This document shows, in pieces, positions 35,942 to 45,687 of a stretch of DNA of 64,000 nucleotides. The notes beneath the pieces were generated by a model that was given only the letters and a program-made list of their open reading frames with translations, searched no databases and had not been told where the DNA came from. The stretch's first letter is position 1; each line of letters begins with the position of its first letter. The translations under genes were made by a program, and so were the position numbers. Origin of the DNA: Stutzerimonas xanthomarina (lineage in GTDB: Bacteria; Pseudomonadota; Gammaproteobacteria; Pseudomonadales; Pseudomonadaceae); contig NZ_RHQM01000005.1 of NCBI RefSeq assembly GCF_003935375.1, positions 1 through 64,000 on the forward strand, read 5' to 3'.

Positions 35942-38900
35942 ATGACCACGTCATCCGTCGATCCGCTTGGCCGTTTCCACCCCGCCGTGGCGGGCTGGTT
36001 TTCCCGCAGCTTTCCCGCACCGACGCCGGCCCAGGCGGCTGCCTGGCCCCTTATTCGTGCCGGTCGTTCGACCCTGGTGGCCGCGCCGACTGGCTCGGGC
36101 AAGACGCTGACCGCCTTTCTCGCCGCCATCGATGGCCTGGTGCAGCAGGGGCTGGCCGAGGGGGGCCTGGCCGACGCGACACGCGTGCTCTATGTCTCGC
36201 CACTGAAGGCCTTGTCCAACGACATCCATATCAACCTGGAGAAGCCGCTCGCCGGAATCACCGCGGAGCTGGCGCGTCTGGGGCTACCAGCGCTGGAAAT
36301 CCGCACCGCGGTGCGTACCGGCGACACGCCGCAGGCCGAGCGCAACGCCATGCGCAAGCGCGTGCCGCATATCCTCGTCACCACGCCGGAATCGCTCTAT
36401 GTGCTGCTCGGCTCGGCATCTGGGCGCGAAATGCTCGCCGATGTGCAGAGCGTGATCGTCGACGAGATTCACGCCATCGCCGGCAACAAGCGTGGCAGCC
36501 ATCTGGCGCTGTCGCTGGAGCGACTGGAAGCGCTCTGCAATCGGCCGCTGGTGCGGGTCGGCCTGTCGGCGACGCAGAAACCGATCGATGCGGTGGCGCG
36601 CTTTCTGGTTGGCGTCGAGCGACCGTGCGAGATCGTCGACATCGGCCATGGTCGCGCCCGCGACCTGGCGCTGGAAGTGCCGTCGGTGCCGCTGGAAGCG
36701 GTGATGAGCAACGACGCCTGGGCGCTGGTCTACGACCGCCTCGCGGCACTGGCTGGCGAGCATCGCACTACGCTGGTGTTCGTCAACACGCGGCGCATGG
36801 CCGAGCGCACCACCCGGCATCTGGCCGAGCGGCTGGGGGCAGAGGTGGTCGCTGCGCATCACGGCAGCCTGGCCCGTGAACAGCGGCTGAGCGCCGAGCA
36901 GAAGCTCAAGCGCGGCGAGTTGCGGGTACTGGTCGCGACTGCCTCGCTGGAGCTGGGCATCGACATCGGTGATGTCGAACTGGTCTGCCAGCTCGGCTCG
37001 CCACGCTCGATTTCGGCTTTCCTGCAGCGGGTCGGGCGGGCCGGGCATCAGGTGGCGGGTGTCTCCAAAGGCCGGCTGTTTCCCAGCTCGCGGGACGACC
37101 TGATCGAGTGCGCCGCGCTGCTCGACGCCGTGCGCCGCGGTGAGCTGGACACACTGAAGATTCCGCAGGCACCGCTGGACGTGCTGGCGCAGCAGATCGT
37201 CGCCGAGGTGGCCTGTCGGGAATGGGAGGAGGAAACGTTGCTCCAGCTGTTCCGCCGCGCGATGCCCTATGTCGCGCTGGACCAAGCGACCTTTCAGGCG
37301 CTGCTGCGGATGCTCGCCGAGGGCTATACGACCCGCCACGGAACCCGCGGCGCCTATCTGCACCGTGATCTCGCGACGCGCAGCCTGCGTGGCCGGCGCG
37401 GCGGTCGGCTGACCGCACTGACCTCCGGTGGCACCATTGCCGATAACGCCGACTATGCCGTGCTGTTGGAACCGCAGGGGCTGAACATCGGCACGGTCAA
37501 TGAAGACTTCGCGGTGGAGAGCCTGGCCGGCGATGTGTTCCAGCTGGGCAACACCTCGTATCGCATTCTCAAGATCGAGTCCGGGCGGGTGCGTGTCGAG
37601 GACGCCCATGGCATGCCGCCGAGCATTCCCTTCTGGCTGGGCGAGGCGCCAGGGCGCAGCGACGAGCTGTCCTTTGCCGTGGCGCGGCTGCGTGACGAGA
37701 TCGATCGGCGGTTGGCTGAGGGGGCGGCGGTGGGCAGGGTGGACCTGTCGCCCGCGATCGATTGGCTTACCGGCACCCTTGGCCTGGCGGAAACCGCCGC
37801 GCGACAGATCGTCGAATACCTGGCGCGTGCCCGCTCCGCACTTGGCGCCTTGCCGACTCAGCAGCGGCTGGTGATGGAGCGCTTCTTCGACGAGTCCGGC
37901 GGCACCCAGCTGGTCATTCACTCGCCCTATGGCAGCCGCATCAATCGCGCCTGGGGGCTGGCACTGCGCAAGCGCTTCTGCCGCACCTTCAACTTCGAGC
38001 TGCAGGCGGCGGTCACCGAGGACGCCATCATTCTTTCGCTGTCCACCAGTCACAGCTTTCCGCTGGCGGAAGTCTGGCGCTACCTGCATTCGGCCAGCGC
38101 CGAGCAGGTGCTGATCCAGGCAATGCTGGATGCGCCGCTGTTCGGTGTGCGCTGGCGCTGGATCGCCACCACGGCATTGGCGTTGCCGCGCATGGCCGGC
38201 GGACGCAAGGTCGCGCCGCAGCTACAGCGAATGAAGAGCGACGATCTGCTGGCCACGGTCTTTCCCGACCAGGTTGCCTGCCTGGAAAATATCGTCGGCG
38301 AGCGCGAGATTCCCGATCATCCGCTTGTACGCCAGACCCTCGATGACTGCCTGCACGAGGCTATGGATAGCGAAGGCTGGCTCGCGCTGCTGCGGCGCAT
38401 GGAGGGCGGCGAGGTCGAACTGCTGGCGCGTGATCTGCCCGCGCCGTCGCCGCTGGCCATGGAGATTCTCGGCGCGCGCCCTTACGCCTTTCTCGACGAT
38501 GCACCGCTGGAAGAGCGCCGCACCCAGGCGGTGCTCGCGCGGCGCTGGAGCGATCCGGAGTCGGCTGACGATCTGGGCGCGCTGGACCCGGAAGCGATCG
38601 CCGCCGTGCGTGAGGAGGCCTGGCCCGAGGCGCGCAGTGCCGACGAGTTGCACGAGGCGCTGACAGCGCTCGGTTGTATTGCCGAAGCCGAGACCGCCGC
38701 ACAGCCGCAATGGAGCGAATGGCTGGCCGAACTGGCCCGTGGCGGCCGCGCGACGCGAATGCAGGTGGCGCACGACCGTGTCCTCTGGTTGCCGCTCGAG
38801 CGCCTGATGCTGCTGCGCGCGGTCTATCCGCAGGCCCCGTTCCAGCCGAATCTGCAGGCGCCCGGCGGCTACGATCAGCCAATCGAGGAAGAGGCGGCAC

Positions 38901-40258
38901 TGGTCGAGCTGATTCGTGCGCGGCTGAGCGGCTTCGGCCCGCTGCCGGTGGCGTTGATCGCGCGGCCGCTGGCGTTACCGGCCTCTGCCGTCGCGGCGGC
39001 GCTGGTCCGTCTGGAAAGCCAGGGTTACGTAATGCGCGGGCGTTTCAGCGCTGGTGCAGTGGAGGAGGAGTGGTGCGAACGGCATCTTCTGGCACGTATC
39101 CATCGCTACACGGTCAAGCGCCTGCGGCGGGAGATCGAGCCGGTCGAGCGTGTCGATTTCATGCGCTTTCTTGCTGACTGGCAGCATCTGTCCGCGGCCA
39201 CGCGCATGCAGGGGCGCGAGGCGCTGGCCACGGTCGTCGAACAGCTGGAGGGCTTTCAGGCCGCCGCCGCAGCGTGGGAGGCCGATCTCTTGCCGGCGCG
39301 CCTGAAGGATTATGGCGGCACCTGGCTGGACGAGCTGTGCCGCTCCGGCCGCATTGTCTGGACGCGGCTGGCCGGGCGACTCAGGGCCAGCGGCGGGCCG
39401 GTGCGCGGCACGCCGATCGTGCTGCTGCCGCGGCGCCAGTTACCGACTTGGTATGCACTGGCCAGCGATGCGCCGGCGCCGGAGCTGTCTTCACGGGCAC
39501 AGCGGGTGCTCGAATGTCTGAACGCCCAGGGCGCGCTGTTCTTCGATGAGCTGCAGCACGACGCGCATCTGCTGCGCAGCGAACTGGAGGATGCCCTTGG
39601 CGAGCTGGTGGCGGTGGGCTTGGTAAACGCCGACAGCTTCGCCGGTCTGCGCGCATTGCTGGCGCCGGCGAGCAAGCGCTCGCGCACGGCCCGGCGAAGC
39701 CGAGGGGGTGCTTTTATCGGCGGGATGGATGACGCCGGCCGCTGGGCGCTGGTGCGCAAGTCTGGAGCGGGCGAGGAGGCAAGAACACCAGCGTTCGATG
39801 CAGAGGCACTGGAGCACATTGCCCGTGTGCTGCTGCGCCGTTACGGCGTGGTGTGCTGGCGCCTGCTGGCGCGTGAAGCGGACTGGTTGCCGCCCTGGCG
39901 CGACCTGCTGCGGGTCTACCACCGACTGGAAGCCCGTGGCGAGATTCGCGGCGGGCGCTTTGTCGCGGCGGTGGCGGGCGAGCAGTTCGCCCTGCCGGAG
40001 GCGCTTGGCTTGCTGCGCGAGGTGCGTAAGCGGCCGCTGACCGGCGAGATGCTGGCGGTGTCCGCGGTCGATCCGTTCAATCAGCTCGGCACCCTGTTGC
40101 CAGGCGCCAGGGTGCCGGCCCTGGCGGCAAATCGGATCCTTTTTCGCGACGGGTTGCCGGTGGCTGTGCTGGCGGCGGGCAAGCCGCAATGGCTGGTCGA
40201 ACTGGACGAGGATGCCCAGCGCGAGGCGCGCCGCCTGCTGACGCCAGCCAGACGCTGA
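35942..40258 (+). CDS. lhr: ATP-dependent helicase Lhr
   Basis: A 1438-residue superfamily 2 helicase of the large bacterial Lhr type. The Lhr-core has Walker [15 protein letters not shown], a DEIH box in [63 protein letters not shown] and QRVGRAGHQ. Lhr proteins unwind DNA and RNA:DNA hybrids; they are linked to DNA-repair responses, and some relatives act with nucleases. The long C-terminal half (~900-1438) is the typical bacterial Lhr-CTD. It is slightly shorter than the E. coli protein (about 1538). The ATG at 35942 gives the usual start; the frame is open upstream without a ribosome site. Confidence 0.95.
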   Translation: MTTSSVDPLGRFHPAVAGWFSRSFPAPTPAQAAAWPLIRAGRSTLVAAPTGSGKTLTAFLAAIDGLVQQGLAEGGLADATRVLYVSPLKALSNDIHINLEKPLAGITAELARLGLPALEIRTAVRTGDTPQAERNAMRKRVPHILVTTPESLYVLLGSASGREMLADVQSVIVDEIHAIAGNKRGSHLALSLERLEALCNRPLVRVGLSATQKPIDAVARFLVGVERPCEIVDIGHGRARDLALEVPSVPLEAVMSNDAWALVYDRLAALAGEHRTTLVFVNTRRMAERTTRHLAERLGAEVVAAHHGSLAREQRLSAEQKLKRGELRVLVATASLELGIDIGDVELVCQLGSPRSISAFLQRVGRAGHQVAGVSKGRLFPSSRDDLIECAALLDAVRRGELDTLKIPQAPLDVLAQQIVAEVACREWEEETLLQLFRRAMPYVALDQATFQALLRMLAEGYTTRHGTRGAYLHRDLATRSLRGRRGGRLTALTSGGTIADNADYAVLLEPQGLNIGTVNEDFAVESLAGDVFQLGNTSYRILKIESGRVRVEDAHGMPPSIPFWLGEAPGRSDELSFAVARLRDEIDRRLAEGAAVGRVDLSPAIDWLTGTLGLAETAARQIVEYLARARSALGALPTQQRLVMERFFDESGGTQLVIHSPYGSRINRAWGLALRKRFCRTFNFELQAAVTEDAIILSLSTSHSFPLAEVWRYLHSASAEQVLIQAMLDAPLFGVRWRWIATTALALPRMAGGRKVAPQLQRMKSDDLLATVFPDQVACLENIVGEREIPDHPLVRQTLDDCLHEAMDSEGWLALLRRMEGGEVELLARDLPAPSPLAMEILGARPYAFLDDAPLEERRTQAVLARRWSDPESADDLGALDPEAIAAVREEAWPEARSADELHEALTALGCIAEAETAAQPQWSEWLAELARGGRATRMQVAHDRVLWLPLERLMLLRAVYPQAPFQPNLQAPGGYDQPIEEEAALVELIRARLSGFGPLPVALIARPLALPASAVAAALVRLESQGYVMRGRFSAGAVEEEWCERHLLARIHRYTVKRLRREIEPVERVDFMRFLADWQHLSAATRMQGREALATVVEQLEGFQAAAAAWEADLLPARLKDYGGTWLDELCRSGRIVWTRLAGRLRASGGPVRGTPIVLLPRRQLPTWYALASDAPAPELSSRAQRVLECLNAQGALFFDELQHDAHLLRSELEDALGELVAVGLVNADSFAGLRALLAPASKRSRTARRSRGGAFIGGMDDAGRWALVRKSGAGEEARTPAFDAEALEHIARVLLRRYGVVCWRLLAREADWLPPWRDLLRVYHRLEARGEIRGGRFVAAVAGEQFALPEALGLLREVRKRPLTGEMLAVSAVDPFNQLGTLLPGARVPALAANRILFRDGLPVAVLAAGKPQWLVELDEDAQREARRLLTPARR

Positions 40259-40429
40259 GCAGCTAGTAGCCCGTTTGGTACGTTCAGTTGGTCACTTTCG
40301 GCGCCCATGGCCCCGATGCTGTGTTGCTGCTCCTTGCCATGGCCCGCCAGGACCCGTCGCAGCGCCTTGTTTTGCAGCCATGTTCATCCGAACCTGCCTC
40401 AACCCACTCACCGCCCAAGCCACCAGGGA

Positions 40430-41293
40430 TCAGGCTGTCGGCGCCAGGCATTTCAGGTCGCCGAAGTCGGTGCGCAGCTGCGCCAGGCGCCCGCTGAGGT
40501 GTGTCCGCTGCCCTTCGTCGGCAAGGCTGTAGAGGTCGGCCACCAGGTCCAATCCGGCCTGCTCGGCACGCTGCAACGCGGCCTGATCGTTCGTACTCAG
40601 CAACGCCTCGCGCTCCTGCAGCAGCTGCGCGATGCGGTCATCGAAATCGTCGCGGTGGCGCTGCTCGACCGCGGCCAATAGCAGCTCTTGCCAGCGCTCG
40701 CGGTTGCTCAGCCAGCGGCTGTTCTGCTCGTTCAGGGCGTGAGACCAGAGCAGCACACGTTGACGCTGGGCCGCGTTCAACTGGCCGAGCCAGTACTGCA
40801 GGCGCTCCTGCATGCGCTCGGCGCGCTCGCGAATCTGCCGTTCCAGCGGCGGAGCCAGGTATTTCTCCCGGTACTCCTCTCGGTTTTCCTCCAGCGCGTT
40901 GCGCAGTTCGGCGACTTGCTCGTCGCTCAGGGCGCGCAGCAGGTCCGTTGCGGTGGGGGTGATCTCCACGGCAACGCTGTGCATGGCGTCGCGGACGTCG
41001 CGGTACTGTGGTTCGAGATCGCGGCGATCGAGCTGGCCGCCAGCAGTTTCGCGCTCAAGCTGTTCGAGGTTGGCCAGCAGTTCCGGCAATTGCGTGCTGC
41101 AGTGCCAGGCCAGGTGCTCGCGCAGGCGTTCGCGCAGCTCGTCCTCCTGACGGTTATCGAGGTCGAGATAGTCGTTGAGCGTCCAGGGCACGACCATGTC
41201 GAGGTTGCGATAGACCAGGGTGGCGCGGCTGCAGCCGTTCAACAGCGCGGCGCAGAGCAGGGTCAGCAGGAGCAGGCTGGCAATGGGGCGCAT
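40430..41293 (-). CDS. DUF6279 family lipoprotein
   Basis: A 287-residue exported protein with a lipoprotein signal (LLLLTLLCAALLNGC). The mature part is almost entirely helical and charged (Glu/Arg/Gln-rich, coiled-coil-like), e.g. RQEDELRERLREHLAWHC. WTLNDYLDLDNRQ near the N-terminus is the family mark. The function is unknown, likely an outer-membrane or periplasmic scaffold. ATG 41293 is the right start, because the frame extends upstream only by unrelated sequence. It is convergent with lhr (171-nt gap with nothing recognisable). Confidence 0.88.
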   Translation of the reverse strand: MRPIASLLLLTLLCAALLNGCSRATLVYRNLDMVVPWTLNDYLDLDNRQEDELRERLREHLAWHCSTQLPELLANLEQLERETAGGQLDRRDLEPQYRDVRDAMHSVAVEITPTATDLLRALSDEQVAELRNALEENREEYREKYLAPPLERQIRERAERMQERLQYWLGQLNAAQRQRVLLWSHALNEQNSRWLSNRERWQELLLAAVEQRHRDDFDDRIAQLLQEREALLSTNDQAALQRAEQAGLDLVADLYSLADEGQRTHLSGRLAQLRTDFGDLKCLAPTA

Positions 41294-41468
41294 CGTCTTT
41301 CCTCGAGCGTCGGCGGCTGTTCTGTAGAGCCACGGCAGCGCCGGGGGTTCGGCTGGCGGACCGTTTCGTCGGTGCCGGCGAGCAAAGGTGGCTGGCCTGT
41401 GGTCTTCCCTACATGGAGTCGTTCCGACGATATGGGACGGCCGATTTACCCAGCAGTGGAGAAAAGCC

Positions 41469-41657
41469 ATGACCTCTCAGATCAAGCACCTTAGCGGCGA
41501 AGACGTACCCAAGGCCTGGCGCCCGACCTGGGTCGTGTGCTGGGTAGTGGAGCTGAACGGCACCATCGTCGGTGGCCCCTACGCCACCGAACAGGAAGCG
41601 CGTGCGGTGGCCGATGGCGACGAGGAGCCGCGGATCTCGCAGACCCCGGCGCCCTGA
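41469..41657 (+). CDS. small conserved hypothetical protein
   Basis: A 62-residue acidic protein (MTSQIKHLSGEDVPKAWRPT at the N-terminus, a GGPYATEQEARAVADGDEE block near the end). I know no function. GGAG sits 8-9 nt before the ATG. A perfect palindrome, CCCAGGCGCCTGGG (41667-41680), follows the stop but has almost no loop and no T-run. Confidence 0.65.
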   Translation: MTSQIKHLSGEDVPKAWRPTWVVCWVVELNGTIVGGPYATEQEARAVADGDEEPRISQTPAP

Positions 41658-41687
41658 AACGGTGATCCCAGGCGCCTGGGCCCGTAA

Positions 41688-42236
41688 CTAGCGGGACTGT
41701 TCCAGGCAGTGCTGCGGGCAGGGCGCCTGATACGGGACCGATGGCGGTGGCGGAGCGACCAGCTGATTCACCAGTTCCAGTGATTTATCGAAGGATGGAT
41801 AGCCGCTGCGCGCGACATCCAGCTCGCCGTAGGCGTCGCGGTAGCGTTCCGCGCGATCCTCGTCTGCTTCGTTGAGCAGGTACGGCTCGTGATAGATCTT
41901 GTAGAGCAGCGCCACCGCATGGGGGTGGCCCTTGCGCTTGGCCTTCTCCAACAGGTCGAGCACTTCCGATGGCTCCGGGCCTTGGCGAATCAGCAGCAGG
42001 GCCTGATAGAACTCAGTCTCGCCGCGCCGATCCAGCTTCGCACTGCGATCGAGCAGCGCCTGGGCAAGTTCGTAGCTGTCTTCGTCGCCGATCGAAATCA
42101 GAATCTTCGCCTGCATCAGGTCATTCTGGTACAGCAGCCGTTCGGCACGACATTGGTCGTTCCAGACGCGGTCGCAGGATTGAGTGGCGCAGCCGCCGAG
42201 GGTCAATAGCAGGCTGACCAGCAGTGCCTTTTTCAT
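41688..42236 (-). CDS. lipoprotein with TPR/Sel1-like helical repeats
   Basis: A 182-residue protein with a lipoprotein signal (LLVSLLLTLGGCATQ). The mature region has short helical repeats (DSYELAQALLDRSAKLDRRG, EVLDLLEKAKRKGHPHAVAL) that suggest a protein-binding scaffold. The C-terminus is Pro-rich with PCPQHC. The function is unknown. It is 78 nt downstream of the solute-binding protein gene on the same strand. Confidence 0.78.
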   Translation of the reverse strand: MKKALLVSLLLTLGGCATQSCDRVWNDQCRAERLLYQNDLMQAKILISIGDEDSYELAQALLDRSAKLDRRGETEFYQALLLIRQGPEPSEVLDLLEKAKRKGHPHAVALLYKIYHEPYLLNEADEDRAERYRDAYGELDVARSGYPSFDKSLELVNQLVAPPPPSVPYQAPCPQHCLEQSR

Positions 42237-42314
42237 GGCTGAATTGGTACTCCGTTCTCTTTTCGCCAGTATGAGCCGTGCCAGCTTCGATTCGCCAGTG
42301 GCGCTTACGTTCGC

Positions 42315-43085
42315 TCAATAATTGGGGCAGGGCGCGCTCATCTCTTGCAGGCCGTAGCGCCTGAGCAGGGTCTGCCAGCGTGCGCTGTGCGGCAGATCGG
42401 CGATGAGCTGATGCACGAACTGCGTGGTTTCGGCCGGCAGGCTGGCGGTCATGAGCACATGGCGGTCGAAGACGTAGAGCGGGCGTGGCGAAACATGCAG
42501 CGGTGCGTCCGGCACCTCTGTCAGGCTGAAGAACAGCCGTGAGGAGCGCGGCATCAACGCGACATCGATGCGCTGGTTGAGCAGCTTGTTCAGATTCTGC
42601 AGATCGTTGTGCACGTCTTCGCGCTGGATCAGGCCCTTGTCGATGTCGCCTTCCAGCGCCCGGTAGAGATGCCCGAGCACGCCACCCAGCCGCAGCCCGT
42701 GCAGCGATTTCGGGCCGTCATAGTCGACCGGCTTGTCGTTGTGGGACACGAAGTCCTGGATGTCGCACAGCAGAGGCCGAGTCCAGCTGGCGCCGGCGGT
42801 GAGGCGCTCGGGGAAGAACTCCGGTGTGGCCCATAGGAGGATGCCGGGCTCCTTGTCCTCGAGGCGTGCATCGAGACGTTTGCGCGGCAACTGGGTCAAC
42901 TGAAAGTCGTAGCGGTCCTGGTTGGTCGGATGCTCGTTGAGCAATTGCACCAGCGCTTCGGAGAGCCCGGGGTTCTGCCCGGAGGCAAATGGCGGCGAGG
43001 GTTGGTAAGCCCATACGGCGACAGGCTCGGCAGCCAGGATGCTCAGCGGGAAAACGGTCAGCAGCAGGAGCATCAGTTTCTGCAT
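42315..43085 (-). CDS. periplasmic solute-binding-like protein (family 3 type)
   Basis: A 256-residue exported protein with a signal peptide (LMLLLLTVFPLSILAAEP). The fold resembles family 3 binding proteins (PSPPFASGQNPGLSEALVQLL near the N-terminus, LHGLRLGGVLGHLYRALE in the middle). It lacks neighbouring ABC permease genes, so it may be a stand-alone sensor or binding protein rather than a transporter part. In pseudomonads similar proteins often occur alone. The C-terminus is short (SAPCPNY). Confidence 0.75.
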   Translation of the reverse strand: MQKLMLLLLTVFPLSILAAEPVAVWAYQPSPPFASGQNPGLSEALVQLLNEHPTNQDRYDFQLTQLPRKRLDARLEDKEPGILLWATPEFFPERLTAGASWTRPLLCDIQDFVSHNDKPVDYDGPKSLHGLRLGGVLGHLYRALEGDIDKGLIQREDVHNDLQNLNKLLNQRIDVALMPRSSRLFFSLTEVPDAPLHVSPRPLYVFDRHVLMTASLPAETTQFVHQLIADLPHSARWQTLLRRYGLQEMSAPCPNY

Positions 43086-43207
43086 CGCGGTCCTGTCTTG
43101 AGTGAAAGCGCCGTCGTGGCGAATTGCCGCTCAAGACTGATTCAGCAGGGCAGGTAAAGCAAGCGTGCTCCGCCAGCCGGTGCTGGCGATGGCGTGCGGG
43201 TGCGGCG

Positions 43208-43933
43208 TCAGAAGCGCTCGTGTTCGCCGGCAAAACGCCACTGGCCGGCCGGTAGTTTGGCCATGGACAGGCGGCCGATGCGAATGCGTTTGCAGGCCAG
43301 CACCGTCAGCCCGATGGCTTCGCAGAGCAGGCGGACCTCGCCGGGCGCGGGTTCCTTGATCACCAGACGCAGACGGTTTTCGCTCTGCCAGCTGACCTTG
43401 GCCTTGGGCAGGATCTTGCCGCGGTGGCCAATGCCCTTGGCGAGCAGGGCCAGCCCGTTTTCTTCTGCTTCGCCGCTCACTTCGACGACGTATTCCTGCT
43501 CCAGCTTGTCGCGCGTGCTGGTAAGCAGGCGGATCACTTCGCGTTGCTGGCTGAAGACGGTCAGCCCGCTGGCGTCGGCGTCCAGAGGCAGCAACAGGTT
43601 CTGCTGGAGCAGATGGCGCTGCAGGGCTTCGTTGCGGCTGGGATCGTCGCTCCAGTGCTCGCTGGCCTGCAGTACGCGGCGGGTGCTGTCGACGTCGGCA
43701 TCGATCACCAGCCCGGCCGGTTTGTGCAGCAGCAGCGTCACAGGCGTGATTTCCTTCGCGGTAGCGCCGGCCTGCAGTTCGACACGCTGTTCAGGTCGCA
43801 CCTTGATGAAAGGCGCTTCGACCAGTTCTCCGTCGACCGTTACCCAACCACCCTCGATATACAGCTCGGCCTCGCGCCGGGAACAGCCGAGTTGCTCGGC
43901 GAGGCGTTTGGCAAGGCGTACGGGGTCGGTCAT
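43208..43933 (-). CDS. RsuA/RluB-type rRNA pseudouridine synthase
   Basis: A 241-residue enzyme with an N-terminal S4 RNA-binding domain (RLAKRLAEQLGCSRREAELY, then GGWVTVDGE) and a synthase domain with catalytic Asp in LPLDADASGLTVFSQ. HKPAGLVIDADVDSTRRVL precedes it. This is the RsuA/RluB/RluE/RluF group; the exact uridine modified is uncertain. Confidence 0.9.
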   Translation of the reverse strand: MTDPVRLAKRLAEQLGCSRREAELYIEGGWVTVDGELVEAPFIKVRPEQRVELQAGATAKEITPVTLLLHKPAGLVIDADVDSTRRVLQASEHWSDDPSRNEALQRHLLQQNLLLPLDADASGLTVFSQQREVIRLLTSTRDKLEQEYVVEVSGEAEENGLALLAKGIGHRGKILPKAKVSWQSENRLRLVIKEPAPGEVRLLCEAIGLTVLACKRIRIGRLSMAKLPAGQWRFAGEHERF

Positions 43934-44011
43934 GGTGCGCTCGGAGACGAGAAAGGAGGGGGTAGAACGCGGCGAGCCATGATAAAGCCGGCTCGCCGAA
44001 GGCGGTTCAGA

Positions 44012-44191
44012 TCACTTCTTGCTGATGGTGATCTGGCGGGAAGGACCGTTGGTCTGGCCACTCACACCGTTGGGGATGGTCTGGACTTCGCCGCCTGCCT
44101 TGATGAAAGCGGCCATTTGCGCAGCGAGGGACTGGCTGGTTTCGGTGGCGGGTTCGGGCTTGCGCTTGGCGCTGGTGGTTTTAGTGGCCAT
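44012..44191 (-). CDS. small conserved protein, 59 residues
   Basis: The minus strand encodes MATKTTSAKRKPEPATETSQ, then a short helix and the end SGQTNGPSRQITISKK. The N-terminus is basic and disordered; the second half looks like a small beta hairpin. AGGAAAAG precedes the ATG. It is too short to stand on statistics alone, but the start, ribosome site and stop are clean, and the adjoining 79 nt hold no competing frame. The function is unknown; a nucleic-acid-binding role is possible. Confidence 0.7.
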   Translation of the reverse strand: MATKTTSAKRKPEPATETSQSLAAQMAAFIKAGGEVQTIPNGVSGQTNGPSRQITISKK

Positions 44192-44372
44192 GGATCGCTT
44201 TTCCTTTAATCAGTCGAACCGGGCATTATACAGATTTGATCAAAATTTGTTCAGGTTTTTGCAGGCCGTCATTTCTTGAAGCGTTTTTGCAACCACTCAG
44301 CGAGCCGCCTGGTCTTCAATTAGCCGCGAAAGCGAGTTTCTCGACGCCGGATCATCACCTGAGAGGAAGACC

Positions 44373-45521
44373 ATGCTGCGCCATGCCATTCGCACCACGC
44401 TCTGTGGTTTTGCCATCGCCGCTTCGCTGCAGGCTGTCGCCGAAACTGAACGTCATTCCAGCGAGGCTGGGCCGGTAACGGTCAAGGAGATCGCCAGCGG
44501 CCTTGAAAACGCCTGGGCACTGGCCTTCCTGCCGGACGGCAAGCGCATGCTGGTGACCGAACGGCCTGGCCGCCTGCGCGTGATCGGCCTGGACGGCAGC
44601 CTCTCCGAGCCACTTGCTGGCGTGCCGGAGGTCTTCGCCCGCTCCCAGGGTGGTTTGCTCGACGTGCGATTGTCGCCGGACTTCGATAAGGACCGCCTGG
44701 TCTACCTGACCTATGCCGAGGCCGGTGAGCAGGGCAAGGCTGGAACGGCGGTCGGTCGTGGCCGGCTGAGTGACGATGACACACGGCTGGAGAACTTCGA
44801 GGTTATCTTCCGTCAGCTGCCGAAGCTCTCCACCGGGGTGCACTTCGGCTCGCGGCTGGTGTTCGATGGCAACGGGCATCTGTTCGTCGCGCTCGGCGAA
44901 AACAATCAGCGGCCGACCTCGCAGGACCTCGACAAGCATCAGGGCAAGGTGGTGCGCATCGGCCTGGATGGCAGTGTGCCGGAGGACAACCCCTTCGTCG
45001 GGCAGAACGGCGTGCGACCGGAAATCTGGTCCTACGGCCATCGCAACCAGCAGGGCGCCGCACTCAACCCCTGGAGCGGCGTGCTCTGGACCCACGAACA
45101 TGGGCCGCGTGGCGGTGACGAAGTCAACATTCCCCAGGCTGGCAAGAACTACGGCTGGCCGCTGGCAACTCACGGCATCAACTACAGCATGCTGCCGATT
45201 CCTGAAGCCGAGGGCGAAACCGTCGAGGGCACCGAGCCGCCGCACCACGTCTGGAAAAAATCGCCGGGCGTCAGTGGGATGGCGTTCTACGATGCCGAGC
45301 GCTTTCCCGGCTGGCAGCCCAGCCTGTTCATCGGCGCGCTGGTGGATCAGTCGCTGATACGGCTGCAGCTCGATGGCGACCGCGTAGTTGGTGAAGAGCG
45401 CCTGCTCAAGGAGCTGGGCGCGCGCATCCGCGACGTTCGCGTCGGGCCCGACGGTTACCTCTATGTGCTGACCGATGCGGGCAATGGCAAGTTGCTTCAG
45501 GTTGGCCTGGACACCCAGTAA
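44373..45521 (+). CDS. soluble PQQ-dependent aldose sugar dehydrogenase
   Basis: A 382-residue exported six-blade beta-propeller of the YliI/Asd family that oxidises aldoses with PQQ. It has a signal peptide (TLCGFAIAASLQAVAE). Family blocks are LENAWALAFLPDGKRMLVTE, GGLLDVRLSPDFDKD, TGVHFGSRLVFDG, WSYGHRNQQGAALNP and THEHGPRGGDEVN, the last two around the catalytic and PQQ-binding site. GAGAGGAAG precedes the ATG. It lies 166 nt before the membrane glucose dehydrogenase gene, with a GC stem (45533-45549) between, so the two may be controlled separately. Confidence 0.93.
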   Translation: MLRHAIRTTLCGFAIAASLQAVAETERHSSEAGPVTVKEIASGLENAWALAFLPDGKRMLVTERPGRLRVIGLDGSLSEPLAGVPEVFARSQGGLLDVRLSPDFDKDRLVYLTYAEAGEQGKAGTAVGRGRLSDDDTRLENFEVIFRQLPKLSTGVHFGSRLVFDGNGHLFVALGENNQRPTSQDLDKHQGKVVRIGLDGSVPEDNPFVGQNGVRPEIWSYGHRNQQGAALNPWSGVLWTHEHGPRGGDEVNIPQAGKNYGWPLATHGINYSMLPIPEAEGETVEGTEPPHHVWKKSPGVSGMAFYDAERFPGWQPSLFIGALVDQSLIRLQLDGDRVVGEERLLKELGARIRDVRVGPDGYLYVLTDAGNGKLLQVGLDTQ

Positions 45522-45687
45522 GTCTCGCCTGGCGGGGCTGCCGGCCCCGTCTTGCCAAGTCACGTCGCGCCAATCGCCCCTGTGCACGGAGCATTCCCGC
45601 TCGTCGCCTGTCCCACTCTCATGATGGCCAGCTCTGCCGGCCGTCGCAGTGTGGTGTTTTGAATAACAAGATCGAGGGAGACAGGCC

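Noticed and set aside
36284..38089. 601-codon minus-strand frame within lhr
   Set aside because: Mirror of the helicase core. It has the biased composition of an antisense frame.
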